Shown here: positions 1-6,077 of the stretch, piece by piece
Numbering within the stretch: position 1 is the stretch's first letter
How the letters are laid out: each line of letters starts with the position of its first letter
Assembly (NCBI GenBank): GCA_002705165.1
Contig: PAJC01000003.1
Location: forward strand, 1-10,811
Direction: 5' to 3'
DNA: 10,811 nucleotides
Source: Planctomycetaceae bacterium
Lineage (GTDB): Bacteria > Planctomycetota > Planctomycetia > Pirellulales > Pirellulaceae
Made by a program: the position numbers and the translations under genes
Notes under the pieces: generated by a model
The model's database searches: none
Told to the model about the DNA's origin: nothing
The model's input: only the letters and a program-made list of their open reading frames with translations

Positions 1-1046
1 ACGAGGCCGGCAAGTGCACCATTCAGAGCCATCGTAACATCTGGTTTCTTGAACATAATCCAAGCAGTAACCATCGCAATGATTGCTCCAGCGGCTGCAG
101 ACAGCGAAGTTGTCACAGCGATATAGGCAACGGCTGCTGCATCTTCATTACTTCCGTACGCAAGCTGACTTCCTGGATTAAACCCATACCAGCCAACCCA
201 TAATATGAACACACCCAGGGCGGCAAAGATTACGTTGTGACCCGGAATCGGGCGTGAGTCACCAGTCTCTGAAAATCGTCCTAAACGAGGTCCAAGAGCA
301 ATGGCACCAGCCAAACCTGCAAAACCACCAACCGCATGAACGATGACCGAACCAGCGAAGTCATGAAACATGTTGCCATCGACGCCAAAATAACCACCAC
401 CCCATCTCCACATACCCGAAATGGGATAAATAAGCCCCGTCAGCACAGCCGAATAAATCAGGTAGGCACTGAATTTCATCCGACCGGCAACAGCGCCTGA
501 AACGATCGTAGCCGCTGTCGCAGCAAACGCAGCCTGAAACAAAAAGTCCGCAGCGCCGTGATATGAACCAGTGGCGTCTGCCGCGTTTTCGAGGGACATT
601 GCACCACCATAACCAAACCATCCCCCAGCTGCTTCATCACCCGGATACATCAATCCATAGCCGATGAAAAAGAATAGGATAATACCGACCGATAGGTCCA
701 TCACATTCTTGAAGAGAATATTAATTGTGTTTTTGGCCGAGTTGAGTCCTACCTCCAACATCGCGAACCCTGCTTGCATGAACAGCACGAGGACGCCACA
801 AATGAACATCACTATCGTATTGATCGCATAGTATTCATCCGGACCTTCTTCACCGGGCGATCCTTCAGCCGCTATTTCAGCGTCTTTCGTATTTACTTCC
901 TCAACCGATTCTTCCTCAACAACAACTGCAGGCTCTTCTTCCTGAAAGGCCTGCGCCGTTGGTACGAACACGCTCGTACCAATCATCAATGCTAGCAAAC
1001 TCAACATTTTGCTAAGCCAACTCTGATTTAATCTCAGAGACAACAT
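1..1046 (-). CDS. amt: Ammonium transporter, Amt family (3' end outside window)
   Basis: This encodes the first 348 residues of an inner-membrane ammonium channel of the Amt/MEP/Rh family, which conducts ammonium nitrogen as a trimer. The family is clear from FQAAF (residues 169-173; F173 matches the E. coli AmtB Phe gate F107), HDFAGSVIVH (227-236; D228 and H236 match D160 and H168) and GWYGFNPGS (284-292; F288 and S292 match F215 and S219). The second pore histidine (H318) would lie beyond the left edge. A signal peptide ends near AQA (30-32). It is followed by a glutamate-rich stretch of about 36 residues before the first membrane helix at about 73-93, longer than in E. coli AmtB. I chose the ATG at 1046 because GGGAG sits 8 nt upstream (1055-1059); an ATG at 1007 is possible but leaves less of the signal n-region. 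A sigma-54 promoter lies upstream. Whether glnB/glnK follows cannot be seen. Confidence 0.97.
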   Translation of the reverse strand, partial: MLSLRLNQSWLSKMLSLLALMIGTSVFVPTAQAFQEEEPAVVVEEESVEEVNTKDAEIAAEGSPGEEGPDEYYAINTIVMFICGVLVLFMQAGFAMLEVGLNSAKNTINILFKNVMDLSVGIILFFFIGYGLMYPGDEAAGGWFGYGGAMSLENAADATGSYHGAADFLFQAAFAATAATIVSGAVAGRMKFSAYLIYSAVLTGLIYPISGMWRWGGGYFGVDGNMFHDFAGSVIVHAVGGFAGLAGAIALGPRLGRFSETGDSRPIPGHNVIFAALGVFILWVGWYGFNPGSQLAYGSNEDAAAVAYIAVTTSLSAAAGAIIAMVTAWIMFKKPDVTMALNGALAGL

Positions 1047-1121
1047 GATATTAACTCCCGATTCCAAATGGATTTTTGTTTCTGTTAGTCTTCCAACGAA
1101 TTGAATGACTTGAAGTGAGCC

Positions 1122-1172
1122 GGTTTTAGGTATTTGGCTCCGTCGAGCCGCCTTCCATGGATACCTAAAGCC
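1122..1172 (-). ncRNA. Long hairpin in the amt mRNA leader
   Basis: On the minus strand TTTAGGTAT (1169-1161) pairs perfectly with ATACCTAAA (1133-1125). Beyond one A-C mismatch, two more G-C pairs (1172-1171 with 1123-1122) extend the stem. Inside it GGCTC (1149-1145) pairs with GAGCC (1140-1136) around a GACG tetraloop, with an asymmetric internal loop of 11 against 2 nt that contains CCATGG. It lies about 35-85 nt after the predicted sigma-54 start site and about 62 nt before the Shine-Dalgarno. No T-run follows, so it is not a simple intrinsic terminator. A role as cis-regulatory RNA or stability element is inferred. Confidence 0.6.
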
Positions 1173-1216
1173 AATCTGCACAAGAACAATGCAAATAAGG
1201 CTCTATAGATAAGTAA

Positions 1217-1232
1217 TGCAAGAACCGTGCCA
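1217..1232 (-). promoter_or_regulatory. Sigma-54 (RpoN) -24/-12 promoter of amt
   Basis: Read on the minus strand the sequence is TGGCACGGTTCTTGCA. It matches the RpoN consensus TGGCACG-N4-TTGCA at every defined position, with the invariant GG and GC at the right 10-nt spacing. The predicted start is near 1206, giving a leader of about 160 nt before the amt ATG. RpoN control of ammonium transporters through NtrC-type activators is well established in other bacteria, which supports the call. No alternative gene lies downstream on this strand. Confidence 0.9.
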
Positions 1233-1335
1233 AAAGTGGCTCTCAAAGAAGGAGCAAAAATCACCGGAACGTCAGGAAACACTAAATACAAGGAATTCAA
1301 AGACGGTTTATCACCGCACAAAACTTAGGATTAAT

Positions 1336-1348
1336 TTATTGTCAATAA
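1336..1348. promoter_or_regulatory. 13-bp palindrome upstream of the amt sigma-54 promoter
   Basis: TTATTG-T-CAATAA is a perfect inverted repeat with 6-bp arms and a single central base. Its centre is about 136 bp upstream of the predicted amt start, the usual distance for the binding site of a sigma-54 activator. It does not resemble the enterobacterial NtrC site (GCAC...GTGC). It could be the operator of a different activator or an AT-rich coincidence. Confidence 0.4.
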
Positions 1349-1447
1349 CAAGAAGTTAACTGACTGTTCAAGAAGTAGGCAGCGTGCGCATATTGCATGC
1401 ACTGATTCTAAGCCGGTATCAAACGCGCCTTTGGATATCAGAAGAGC

Positions 1448-2677
1448 TTAGAATTCAACAATCGCATCGATTCCAAATGCTGTTTCTGAATAATCTGTTG
1501 CAGGAATCCAGTCCGATCGGATCTCTGGTCTTAATAAAAACAGGCCTTTGCCTGGTCGCCAGTTGGCCCCAACAGTAAAAGAGTTCTTTGAAGTCGAATT
1601 GTCTCGCCACCATTCAAATCGGGTACCAAGACTCAAACAATCATCGATCCTGTAAATCAGATAATTATTAAGTCCTATATCATCGCCCGGATCTGAAACA
1701 CTACTGGTATTTACATAATCACTTTGTAACACGTATGTCAGATTTTCAGTCAAAGCTAAATCGAGCACGATACTGTGCGAATACCCTTCTCCACGCCAGC
1801 CGAGGTTTCCAAAGGTGCTCATGTAGGTCATAGCAATATCTTCAGTAAGGTTCTTGGCAACACCGACGATTCCATTATTTCCATCTTCAGACTGTGCAAA
1901 ACCAGAATCCCAACCTAAGGACCAACCCAGATAAACGGTGGCCGCGTTCTCGGTTGTAAATTCGGTCAGGATACCCGTATGAGTAAACGGTTCACTATTG
2001 AACATCGTTTGTGCATGGCTGTAGAAGAAGTTATTAGGAGCCGTCACTGTTTCGTAACCTACCGGGGTGAAAAAATGCCCTAACTTATAATTAAACTTAC
2101 CTACCGTGCCGTGTAGATACAGCTGTGGCATGGCCCAGCCATTCTTTCCATCTTCCCAGTTATTTTGAAAGTCCCAGGTACCTGGTGGGTTACCAAATGC
2201 CTGCGTCTCAGGCCCATCCACTCCATAAACCACATCAGCCCGATATCCGATCACTGGCTTCTGTCCATTCTCACCAACTGGAGCACTTTCGATCGTCATC
2301 CACAACTGATGCAAATTGACGCCATGCGCATGATTGTTAAAAAGACCATTGTTTTGATCGTGAAAACCGACTGAAGTCCAACCACTAAATTTTGGTTGAA
2401 GATTCCAGGAACTGCTTTCTCGGTTGCGCAATCTGTAGAGTAATCCGAATCGTTCTCCAAGAATCTCACGTTCACCTACAACCGTCGGTTTGCCTTCTTC
2501 CGCGTGATCCTCTAACTCATCTAAGTTCACCGACACACTATGTAACCATGAAGGCTGAACGAGTGCAGCGGTATCCCCCAGTTCTTTGGCAACAGCATGC
2601 GGCGGAAAAGCACCAAACAAGGTGCTTACTGAAAAACAAAGTGACAATATGAGTTTTTGGTACATCGGAGAAAACAT
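1448..2677 (-). CDS. BBP2/OmpL-like outer membrane beta-barrel porin, paralogue 1
   Basis: This is a predicted outer-membrane diffusion channel of the BBP2 family (beta-barrel porin-2, OmpL-like); its substrate is unknown. From the ATG at 2677 it has 409 residues. A signal peptide ends at HAVA|KEL (residue 30), GWTSVGFHDQNNGLF (99-113) opens the barrel, WAMPQLYLHG (181-190) follows, and the family hallmark FFYSHAQTMFNSEPFTHTG (217-235) is intact. The C-terminus is phenylalanine, as expected for BAM-assembled barrels. The reading frame stays open to a TTG at 2722, but that start would put acidic residues ahead of a long n-region, so I prefer 2677; 2665 is equally possible, and no start has a good Shine-Dalgarno. 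It resembles the next gene over most of its length, indicating tandem duplication. It has an extra linker at about 35-95 and a cysteine at 347. Confidence 0.9.
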   Translation of the reverse strand: MFSPMYQKLILSLCFSVSTLFGAFPPHAVAKELGDTAALVQPSWLHSVSVNLDELEDHAEEGKPTVVGEREILGERFGLLYRLRNRESSSWNLQPKFSGWTSVGFHDQNNGLFNNHAHGVNLHQLWMTIESAPVGENGQKPVIGYRADVVYGVDGPETQAFGNPPGTWDFQNNWEDGKNGWAMPQLYLHGTVGKFNYKLGHFFTPVGYETVTAPNNFFYSHAQTMFNSEPFTHTGILTEFTTENAATVYLGWSLGWDSGFAQSEDGNNGIVGVAKNLTEDIAMTYMSTFGNLGWRGEGYSHSIVLDLALTENLTYVLQSDYVNTSSVSDPGDDIGLNNYLIYRIDDCLSLGTRFEWWRDNSTSKNSFTVGANWRPGKGLFLLRPEIRSDWIPATDYSETAFGIDAIVEF

Positions 2678-2752
2678 CCAAGCAGAAATCTTTTGATACT
2701 CGTCATACGGAATCGTCCGCAAACTTCATTTCATCCAGCTTTTCTCAGCTTA

Positions 2753-2758
2753 TTTATA
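2753..2758 (-). promoter_or_regulatory. Possible -10 element for porin 1
   Basis: TATAAA on the minus strand lies about 76 bp upstream of the preferred porin 1 start, between that gene and the terminator of porin 2. No recognisable -35 hexamer sits at 16-18 bp. The call rests on the -10 match and on the need for a separate promoter after the terminator. Confidence 0.3.
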
Positions 2759-2845
2759 CGCTCTCCGTAGTTTTCCTTCGATGAACGACTCTGACCGGCA
2801 AGGCTTCAATCTAAGACCCGAACTGAAGCATCCAAATTTAAACAC

Positions 2846-2878
2846 AAAAAACCACCGGTCCGTAAGAACCGATGGTTT
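2846..2878 (-). terminator. Intrinsic terminator of porin 2
   Basis: On the minus strand AAACCATCGGT (2878-2868) pairs with ACCGGTGGTTT (2859-2849): an 11-bp stem with one T-G wobble and an 8-nt loop. It runs directly into TTTTTT (2851-2846). It begins 27 bp after the porin 2 stop codon. It should separate porin 2 from porin 1, so the two paralogues are probably transcribed mainly as independent units. Confidence 0.9.
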
Positions 2879-2904
2879 CATAGTTGTGAGATTATCTTTG
2901 TAGC

Positions 2905-4026
2905 TTAGTAGCTTAAGATAGCATCGACACCGAAAATAGTTTCTGTGTCTACACTGGTGTCATCCCAGTCAATTCGAATTTCTGGACGAATGACAAGATC
3001 AAAACTGGACTGTGGTCGCCAGTTAATACCAGTTGTCACAGAATACTCACTATCCAGTCCTGGAGTAGAACCGTTTCTCCACCATTCCAGACGAGCACCG
3101 ACAGCAACATCATCAGAAACAGTGTAGAACACATATTGGTTCACGCCAATATTGTAACGTTCATTGGTATCGATGTAATCAGTCTGGAATACGTATGACA
3201 TACGTTCACCCAGAGTAATATCCATCACGATACTGTGAGTATATCCATTCTCTGTCTCAGAAATGTCACCGAAAGTCGTGACGTAATTCAAACCGATGTT
3301 ATCGCCTAAAGATTTACCCAGAGCGATAATACCGTTTGAACCGTTGGAATCAAAACCTGTATCCCAACCAGCAGACCAACCGACAGTCAGATCCAAACCA
3401 GTTTCAGTCGTTTTACTAGCGAGAATACCAGTATGAGTAAATGGCTCACTATTGTTCATCGTTTTAGCATGGCTGTAGAAGAAGTTACCATTCGCTTGAA
3501 CAACTTCGTAACCGACTAAAGTATAGAACTTACCAAGCGTAATGTCCCAATCACCTAGGTGACCGGTCAAGTACAACTGTGGCATTGCCCAGTCATCCGC
3601 TTCAGTATCCCAATCGCCGGCAGCACCCGCATTTGGGTTACCAAAAGCATTGGTGTTTTCCGCATGACGACCGTAAGTAAGGTCAAAGTGGTATCCTAGA
3701 CCAAATCCTTCAGCGTCAGAATCGGATGCTTTATCGAAAGCAAACCAAAGCTGTTCTACGCCAACAGACTTAGCATTAGCGGCAGAGTTGAACAGACCGT
3801 CGGAACCGTCATGGTAACCAACTTGAGTCCAACCAGAAATTTCAAGGCCTTCGCCATCACGCTTGAAGAGACTCCAAGTACCATCATCCGATGGTGAATC
3901 GGCAGCATCCTGCAAAGTGTAAGCGATTGGCTCTAGTACGGGCTGCTGCAATTCGTCGGCTGAAACGCCGCCTGTCATAACAGCGAATGCAAAAGCGCCC
4001 AGTAGTGCATACTTACTGAGTTTCAT
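2905..4026 (-). CDS. BBP2/OmpL-like outer membrane beta-barrel porin, paralogue 2
   Basis: This is a second predicted outer-membrane porin of the BBP2 family, 373 residues, substrate unknown. A classical signal peptide (MKLSKYALLGAFAFAVMTGG) is cut after VSA at residue 23. Barrel landmarks match its neighbour: GWTQVGYHDGSDGLFN (65-80), WAMPQLYLTGHLG (147-159), FFYSHAKTMNNSEPFTHTG (182-200), LEWWRNGST (313-321) and a final tyrosine. The mature part is poor in lysine and rich in Asp, Thr and Gly, as usual for barrels. The start is firm: GGAGG (4041-4037) lies 10 nt before the ATG. A strong Shine-Dalgarno, its own terminator and a palindrome-rich upstream region suggest that this is the better-expressed, regulated copy. 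It lacks the extra N-terminal linker of porin 1. Confidence 0.93.
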   Translation of the reverse strand: MKLSKYALLGAFAFAVMTGGVSADELQQPVLEPIAYTLQDAADSPSDDGTWSLFKRDGEGLEISGWTQVGYHDGSDGLFNSAANAKSVGVEQLWFAFDKASDSDAEGFGLGYHFDLTYGRHAENTNAFGNPNAGAAGDWDTEADDWAMPQLYLTGHLGDWDITLGKFYTLVGYEVVQANGNFFYSHAKTMNNSEPFTHTGILASKTTETGLDLTVGWSAGWDTGFDSNGSNGIIALGKSLGDNIGLNYVTTFGDISETENGYTHSIVMDITLGERMSYVFQTDYIDTNERYNIGVNQYVFYTVSDDVAVGARLEWWRNGSTPGLDSEYSVTTGINWRPQSSFDLVIRPEIRIDWDDTSVDTETIFGVDAILSY

Positions 4027-4120
4027 TTCCCAATATCCTCCATAAAACTTTTATCTAGGAAACACTTGGCCCGCCTCACTTGCTCAAAGAACAAATCAAA
4101 GCCTTAAATTTCCCACAACT

Positions 4121-4133
4121 AATACCTGGTATT
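4121..4133. promoter_or_regulatory. 13-bp palindrome upstream of porin 2
   Basis: AATACC-T-GGTATT is a perfect inverted repeat with 6-bp arms around one base, about 95-107 bp upstream of the porin 2 ATG. Its 6-1-6 architecture is typical of a dimeric repressor or activator site. It has the same layout as the palindrome in front of amt but a different sequence. The regulator is unknown. Confidence 0.4.
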
Positions 4134-4152
4134 CATCCATAAATACAAACAG

Positions 4153-4170
4153 GCAAAATGTACTTTTTGC
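4153..4170. promoter_or_regulatory. 18-bp inverted repeat upstream of porin 2
   Basis: GCAAAA and TTTTGC form perfect 6-bp arms around a 6-nt centre (tgtact) that is itself near-palindromic. It lies 20 bp beyond the 13-bp palindrome, on the far side from porin 2. Two adjacent symmetric sites in one upstream region fit operators for one or two regulators of the porin. No regulator family is assigned. Confidence 0.4.
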
Positions 4171-4267
4171 TACACAACCATCTTTTCGGAGCTTTACAGA
4201 AGATTAATTAAGTGCAATTCAATAACTTTGTGAGTGAAATGACAATTATTCCGTTTGGGGCGATAAG

Positions 4268-4346
4268 CTTTGCGGATTAGCTCAACCAAGACAACCAACC
4301 CGTGTAAATCTGGTTAAACCTGGTAAACTTTGCGGGCTAATTTACA
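4268..4346. repeat. Cluster of short direct and inverted repeats
   Basis: Within 79 bp there are two CTTTGCGG copies exactly 60 bp apart (4268, 4328), two CAACCAA copies at a 9-bp period (4283, 4292), an abutting pair CTGGTTAAAC / CTGGTAAAC (4310-4328) and a perfect 7-bp inverted repeat TGTAAAT / ATTTACA (4303-4309 and 4340-4346) that encloses the pair. The density suggests multiple protein binding sites, but no known operator is matched. Confidence 0.45.
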
Positions 4347-4393
4347 TACTTCATCAATCAACACTTAGATTACGCAATGCATATTTTGAGGTG

Positions 4394-4403
4394 CTCAATT
4401 GAG
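4394..4403. promoter_or_regulatory. 10-bp palindrome upstream of ftsY
   Basis: CTCAATTGAG is a perfect 10-bp palindrome about 40 bp upstream of the proposed ftsY -10 element. It is short enough to arise by chance. Its position next to a promoter is the only support for a regulatory role. Confidence 0.25.
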
Positions 4404-4425
4404 TAAACTCCCTACCTTTGCCCGA

Positions 4426-4456
4426 CGGTTGATAGTGATATACTGAGAATCAACCG
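4426..4456 (+). promoter_or_regulatory. ftsY extended -10 promoter inside an inverted repeat
   Basis: TGATATACT (4436-4444) is an extended -10 element, TGn followed by TATACT, which often works without a good -35; none is obvious here. The predicted start near 4451 gives a leader of about 58 nt before ftsY. The -10 lies in the loop of a perfect 8-bp inverted repeat, CGGTTGAT (4426-4433) and ATCAACCG (4449-4456), so a protein bound to both arms would block the promoter. An inner AGT/ACT pairing adds symmetry. The alternative is a weak RNA hairpin. Confidence 0.5.
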
Positions 4457-4508
4457 ACTATTTTGAAATCGTTTACTCATCAGCCACTTTAGAACGAGAA
4501 AAACTCAG

Positions 4509-5567
4509 ATGGCATTCTTCAAGAAATCGAAGAAGGAAGAGCAGCAGCCAAAAGACGCTGCCAAAGATGCGAGTTCCAGTGGGGACGAAGCTTCGATTGA
4601 TGCTGTTGCAGCCAACACTCCAGCTAATCATTCCACCGCCGGTTCTCTGTGGAGTCGAGTTCGCCAGGGGCTCAAGAAAACCCGAGATGTCTTACACACG
4701 GACATACGGGATATTTTCAAATCCGAAGGGCAGCTTGTCGACGACGAATTCCTCGGCCGACTCTTCGCCATACTAGTCAAAACAGATATGGGGGCGAAAC
4801 CGGCCGCTGCAATCCGCGACAATATCGAGGAAAATTTTTCCGGACGAGTCATCCAGTTTGAGCAGGCGCTCGATGAAATCCGCAACCACCTAAAAACGAT
4901 ACTTGCTCAACCTATCCAGCCAGTTCGCTATGCCGAATCCGGCCCCACTGTCATACTCGTTGTCGGCGTGAATGGGTCCGGCAAGACGACTTCGATTGCC
5001 AAACTCACCCACTACTTCCAGAATCAGGGCAAGAAGGTCGTCCTTGGGGCGGCGGATACTTTCCGCGCTGCTGCCGTTGAACAACTCATCATCTGGGCCG
5101 ATCGACTTGGTGCAGAAATTGTAACTGGGGAGGCTAACACCGACCCTGCCAGCGTCGCTCACCGCACCGTCGCAACCGCCATTGAACAGGATGCTGATGT
5201 TTGTATCGTCGATACCGCAGGTCGTTTACAGACTCAAACGAACCTGATGAAACAGCTCGAGAAAATATTCCGCGTAATGAACAAGCAGATACCAGCTGCT
5301 CCTCATGAAGTCTTCCTCGTCCTCGATGCGACGGCCGGACAAAACGGGGTTAGTCAGGCTAAAGGATTCTCCGAAGCAGCCAACTGTACCGGAATCATCC
5401 TTAGTAAACTTGATGGAACAGCGAAGGGTGGCGTGATCCTACCCATTCGACAAGAATTCGAGATCCCTGTTCTTTTTGTGGGTCAGGGTGAACAGGCCGA
5501 AGACTTGGCTCAATTCGACGCTGATGCCTTTGTCAGTGGATTAATCGAGCAGGAAGTGATCAGCTAA
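4509..5567 (+). CDS. ftsY: Signal recognition particle receptor FtsY
   Basis: FtsY is the SRP receptor GTPase: it docks Ffh-ribosome complexes at the inner membrane and hands nascent membrane proteins to SecYEG. The 352-residue protein has a short, charged A-region (1-45, lysine then Asp/Glu/Ala) instead of the long acidic domain of E. coli. An N domain follows at about 48-135. The G domain has the P-loop GVNGSGKT (153-160), DTFRAAA (183-189), DTAGR (235-239), LDATAGQ (272-278), [10 protein letters not shown] (299-308; usually TKLD) and the closing GQGE (325-328). All catalytic motifs are intact. The ATG at 4509 follows only a weak GAGAA. The gene is alone on the plus strand and its TAA overlaps the stop codon of convergent nusB. 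Confidence 0.98.
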   Translation: MAFFKKSKKEEQQPKDAAKDASSSGDEASIDAVAANTPANHSTAGSLWSRVRQGLKKTRDVLHTDIRDIFKSEGQLVDDEFLGRLFAILVKTDMGAKPAAAIRDNIEENFSGRVIQFEQALDEIRNHLKTILAQPIQPVRYAESGPTVILVVGVNGSGKTTSIAKLTHYFQNQGKKVVLGAADTFRAAAVEQLIIWADRLGAEIVTGEANTDPASVAHRTVATAIEQDADVCIVDTAGRLQTQTNLMKQLEKIFRVMNKQIPAAPHEVFLVLDATAGQNGVSQAKGFSEAANCTGIILSKLDGTAKGGVILPIRQEFEIPVLFVGQGEQAEDLAQFDADAFVSGLIEQEVIS

Positions 5568-6034
5568 TCATCACTGCTATCATCACTGCTATCAACACTA
5601 CTATCACCACCAAAGATGCGGTCCAACACACCGTTTACAAACCGTGGTGAATCGCCTGTACCAAAACGTTTTGCCAGTTCCACCGCTTCGTGAATAACAA
5701 CCGGTCCCGGCGTATCTGTCTGGGTTAATTCATACACCCCCAGACGCAAAATATTCCTATCGGTTGGTGCCATTCGGGACAACGTCCAATTTTCGGAGCT
5801 CTCTTCCAGAATAGAGTCCACAAGAGATCTAGATTGCCGCAGTTCACCAATCATCTCTTTGGTAAATTCTGCTAATCCGTCAGATACCCCCTGCAGCCGT
5901 TTGACTATGAATTGATCTGCCAGGCTGGGATCACCATCCGGATTCAAATCATCTTCAAAAAGAACCTGAACAACGATTTCCCGAGCCAAACTACGACCAC
6001 TCAATGGCTCGTTATCTTCATCATGCTCAAACAT
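5564..6034 (-). CDS. nusB: Transcription antitermination factor NusB
   Basis: NusB binds boxA RNA together with NusE (ribosomal protein S10) and suppresses premature Rho-dependent termination in rRNA operons. The 156-residue protein shows the family landmarks SLAREIVVQVLFE (15-27, the arginine-rich first helix), DRNILRLGVYEL (92-103) and HEAVELAKRFGTGDSPRFVNGVLDRI (115-140). The frame is open back to 6115, but that start lies within ribH. I prefer the ATG at 6034 because AAGGAAG (6047-6041) precedes it by 6 nt and it leaves a normal length. The gene starts 43 bp after the ribH stop and closes the coaE-rho-ribH-nusB operon. After the conserved domain the protein ends in an acidic Ser/Asp tail of about 13 residues, encoded by a 12-bp tandem repeat, and its stop overlaps that of ftsY. 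Confidence 0.95.
   Translation of the reverse strand: MFEHDEDNEPLSGRSLAREIVVQVLFEDDLNPDGDPSLADQFIVKRLQGVSDGLAEFTKEMIGELRQSRSLVDSILEESSENWTLSRMAPTDRNILRLGVYELTQTDTPGPVVIHEAVELAKRFGTGDSPRFVNGVLDRIFGGDSSVDSSDDSSDD
5567..5602 (-). repeat. Three 12-bp tandem units encoding the NusB acidic tail
   Basis: Two identical units of ATCATCACTGCT (plus strand; 5567-5578 and 5579-5590) are followed by one unit with two changes (5591-5602). On the coding strand each unit gives Ser-Ser-Asp-Asp, or Ser-Ser-Val-Asp in the oldest copy. The period of four codons keeps the frame, so copy number could change without breaking nusB. The first base of the array is the last base of the ftsY stop codon. Confidence 0.85.
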
Positions 6035-6077
6035 GCTTGTCTTCCTTTTTCGCCAGCGCGAAAGATTAATGAGTGTA

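Larger units (their letters stand above)
1047..1447. other. Intergenic control region upstream of amt
   Basis: These 401 bases separate the amt start from the stop of the first porin; both genes read leftward. The stretch holds, in the amt direction, a 13-bp palindrome, a sigma-54 promoter, a leader hairpin and the amt ribosome binding site, each listed separately. No convincing intrinsic terminator for the porin was seen in its right-hand part. No credible gene was found: the longest ORF (1085-1321) overlaps the promoter and the hairpin. Confidence 0.8.
4042..4508. other. Divergent control region between porin 2 and ftsY
   Basis: These 467 bases lie between two genes read in opposite directions. 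They contain two palindromes nearer to porin 2, a cluster of short direct and inverted repeats in the middle, a 10-bp palindrome and, nearest ftsY, a promoter flanked by an inverted repeat. All are listed separately. No open reading frame, tRNA or DnaA-box array was recognised, so this is regulatory rather than coding or an obvious origin. Confidence 0.75.

Noticed and set aside
1085..1321. 78-codon minus-strand ORF between porin 1 and amt
   Set aside because: It runs across the sigma-54 promoter and the leader hairpin, has no Shine-Dalgarno and no recognisable domain; composition looks like translated non-coding DNA.
1385..1401. TGCGCA / TGCATGCA as an NtrC site for amt
   Set aside because: The two halves are separate short palindromes without the GCAC-N-GTGC layout, and they lie about 180-195 bp upstream of the predicted start, close to the porin 1 stop.
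1417..1441. Hairpin TATCAAA...TTTGGATA as terminator of porin 1
   Set aside because: The stem has a bulge, is AT-rich and is not followed by a T-run on the minus strand.
2678..2722. TTG start extending porin 1 by 15 residues
   Set aside because: The extension (RTIPYDEYQ...) would place acidic residues and 15 extra positions ahead of a complete signal peptide; the ATGs at 2677 and 2665 give normal signal sequences.
4069..4085. Sigma-54-like TGGCCC...TTGC on the plus strand
   Set aside because: The GG-GC spacing is two bases too long for RpoN and the -24 half is imperfect.
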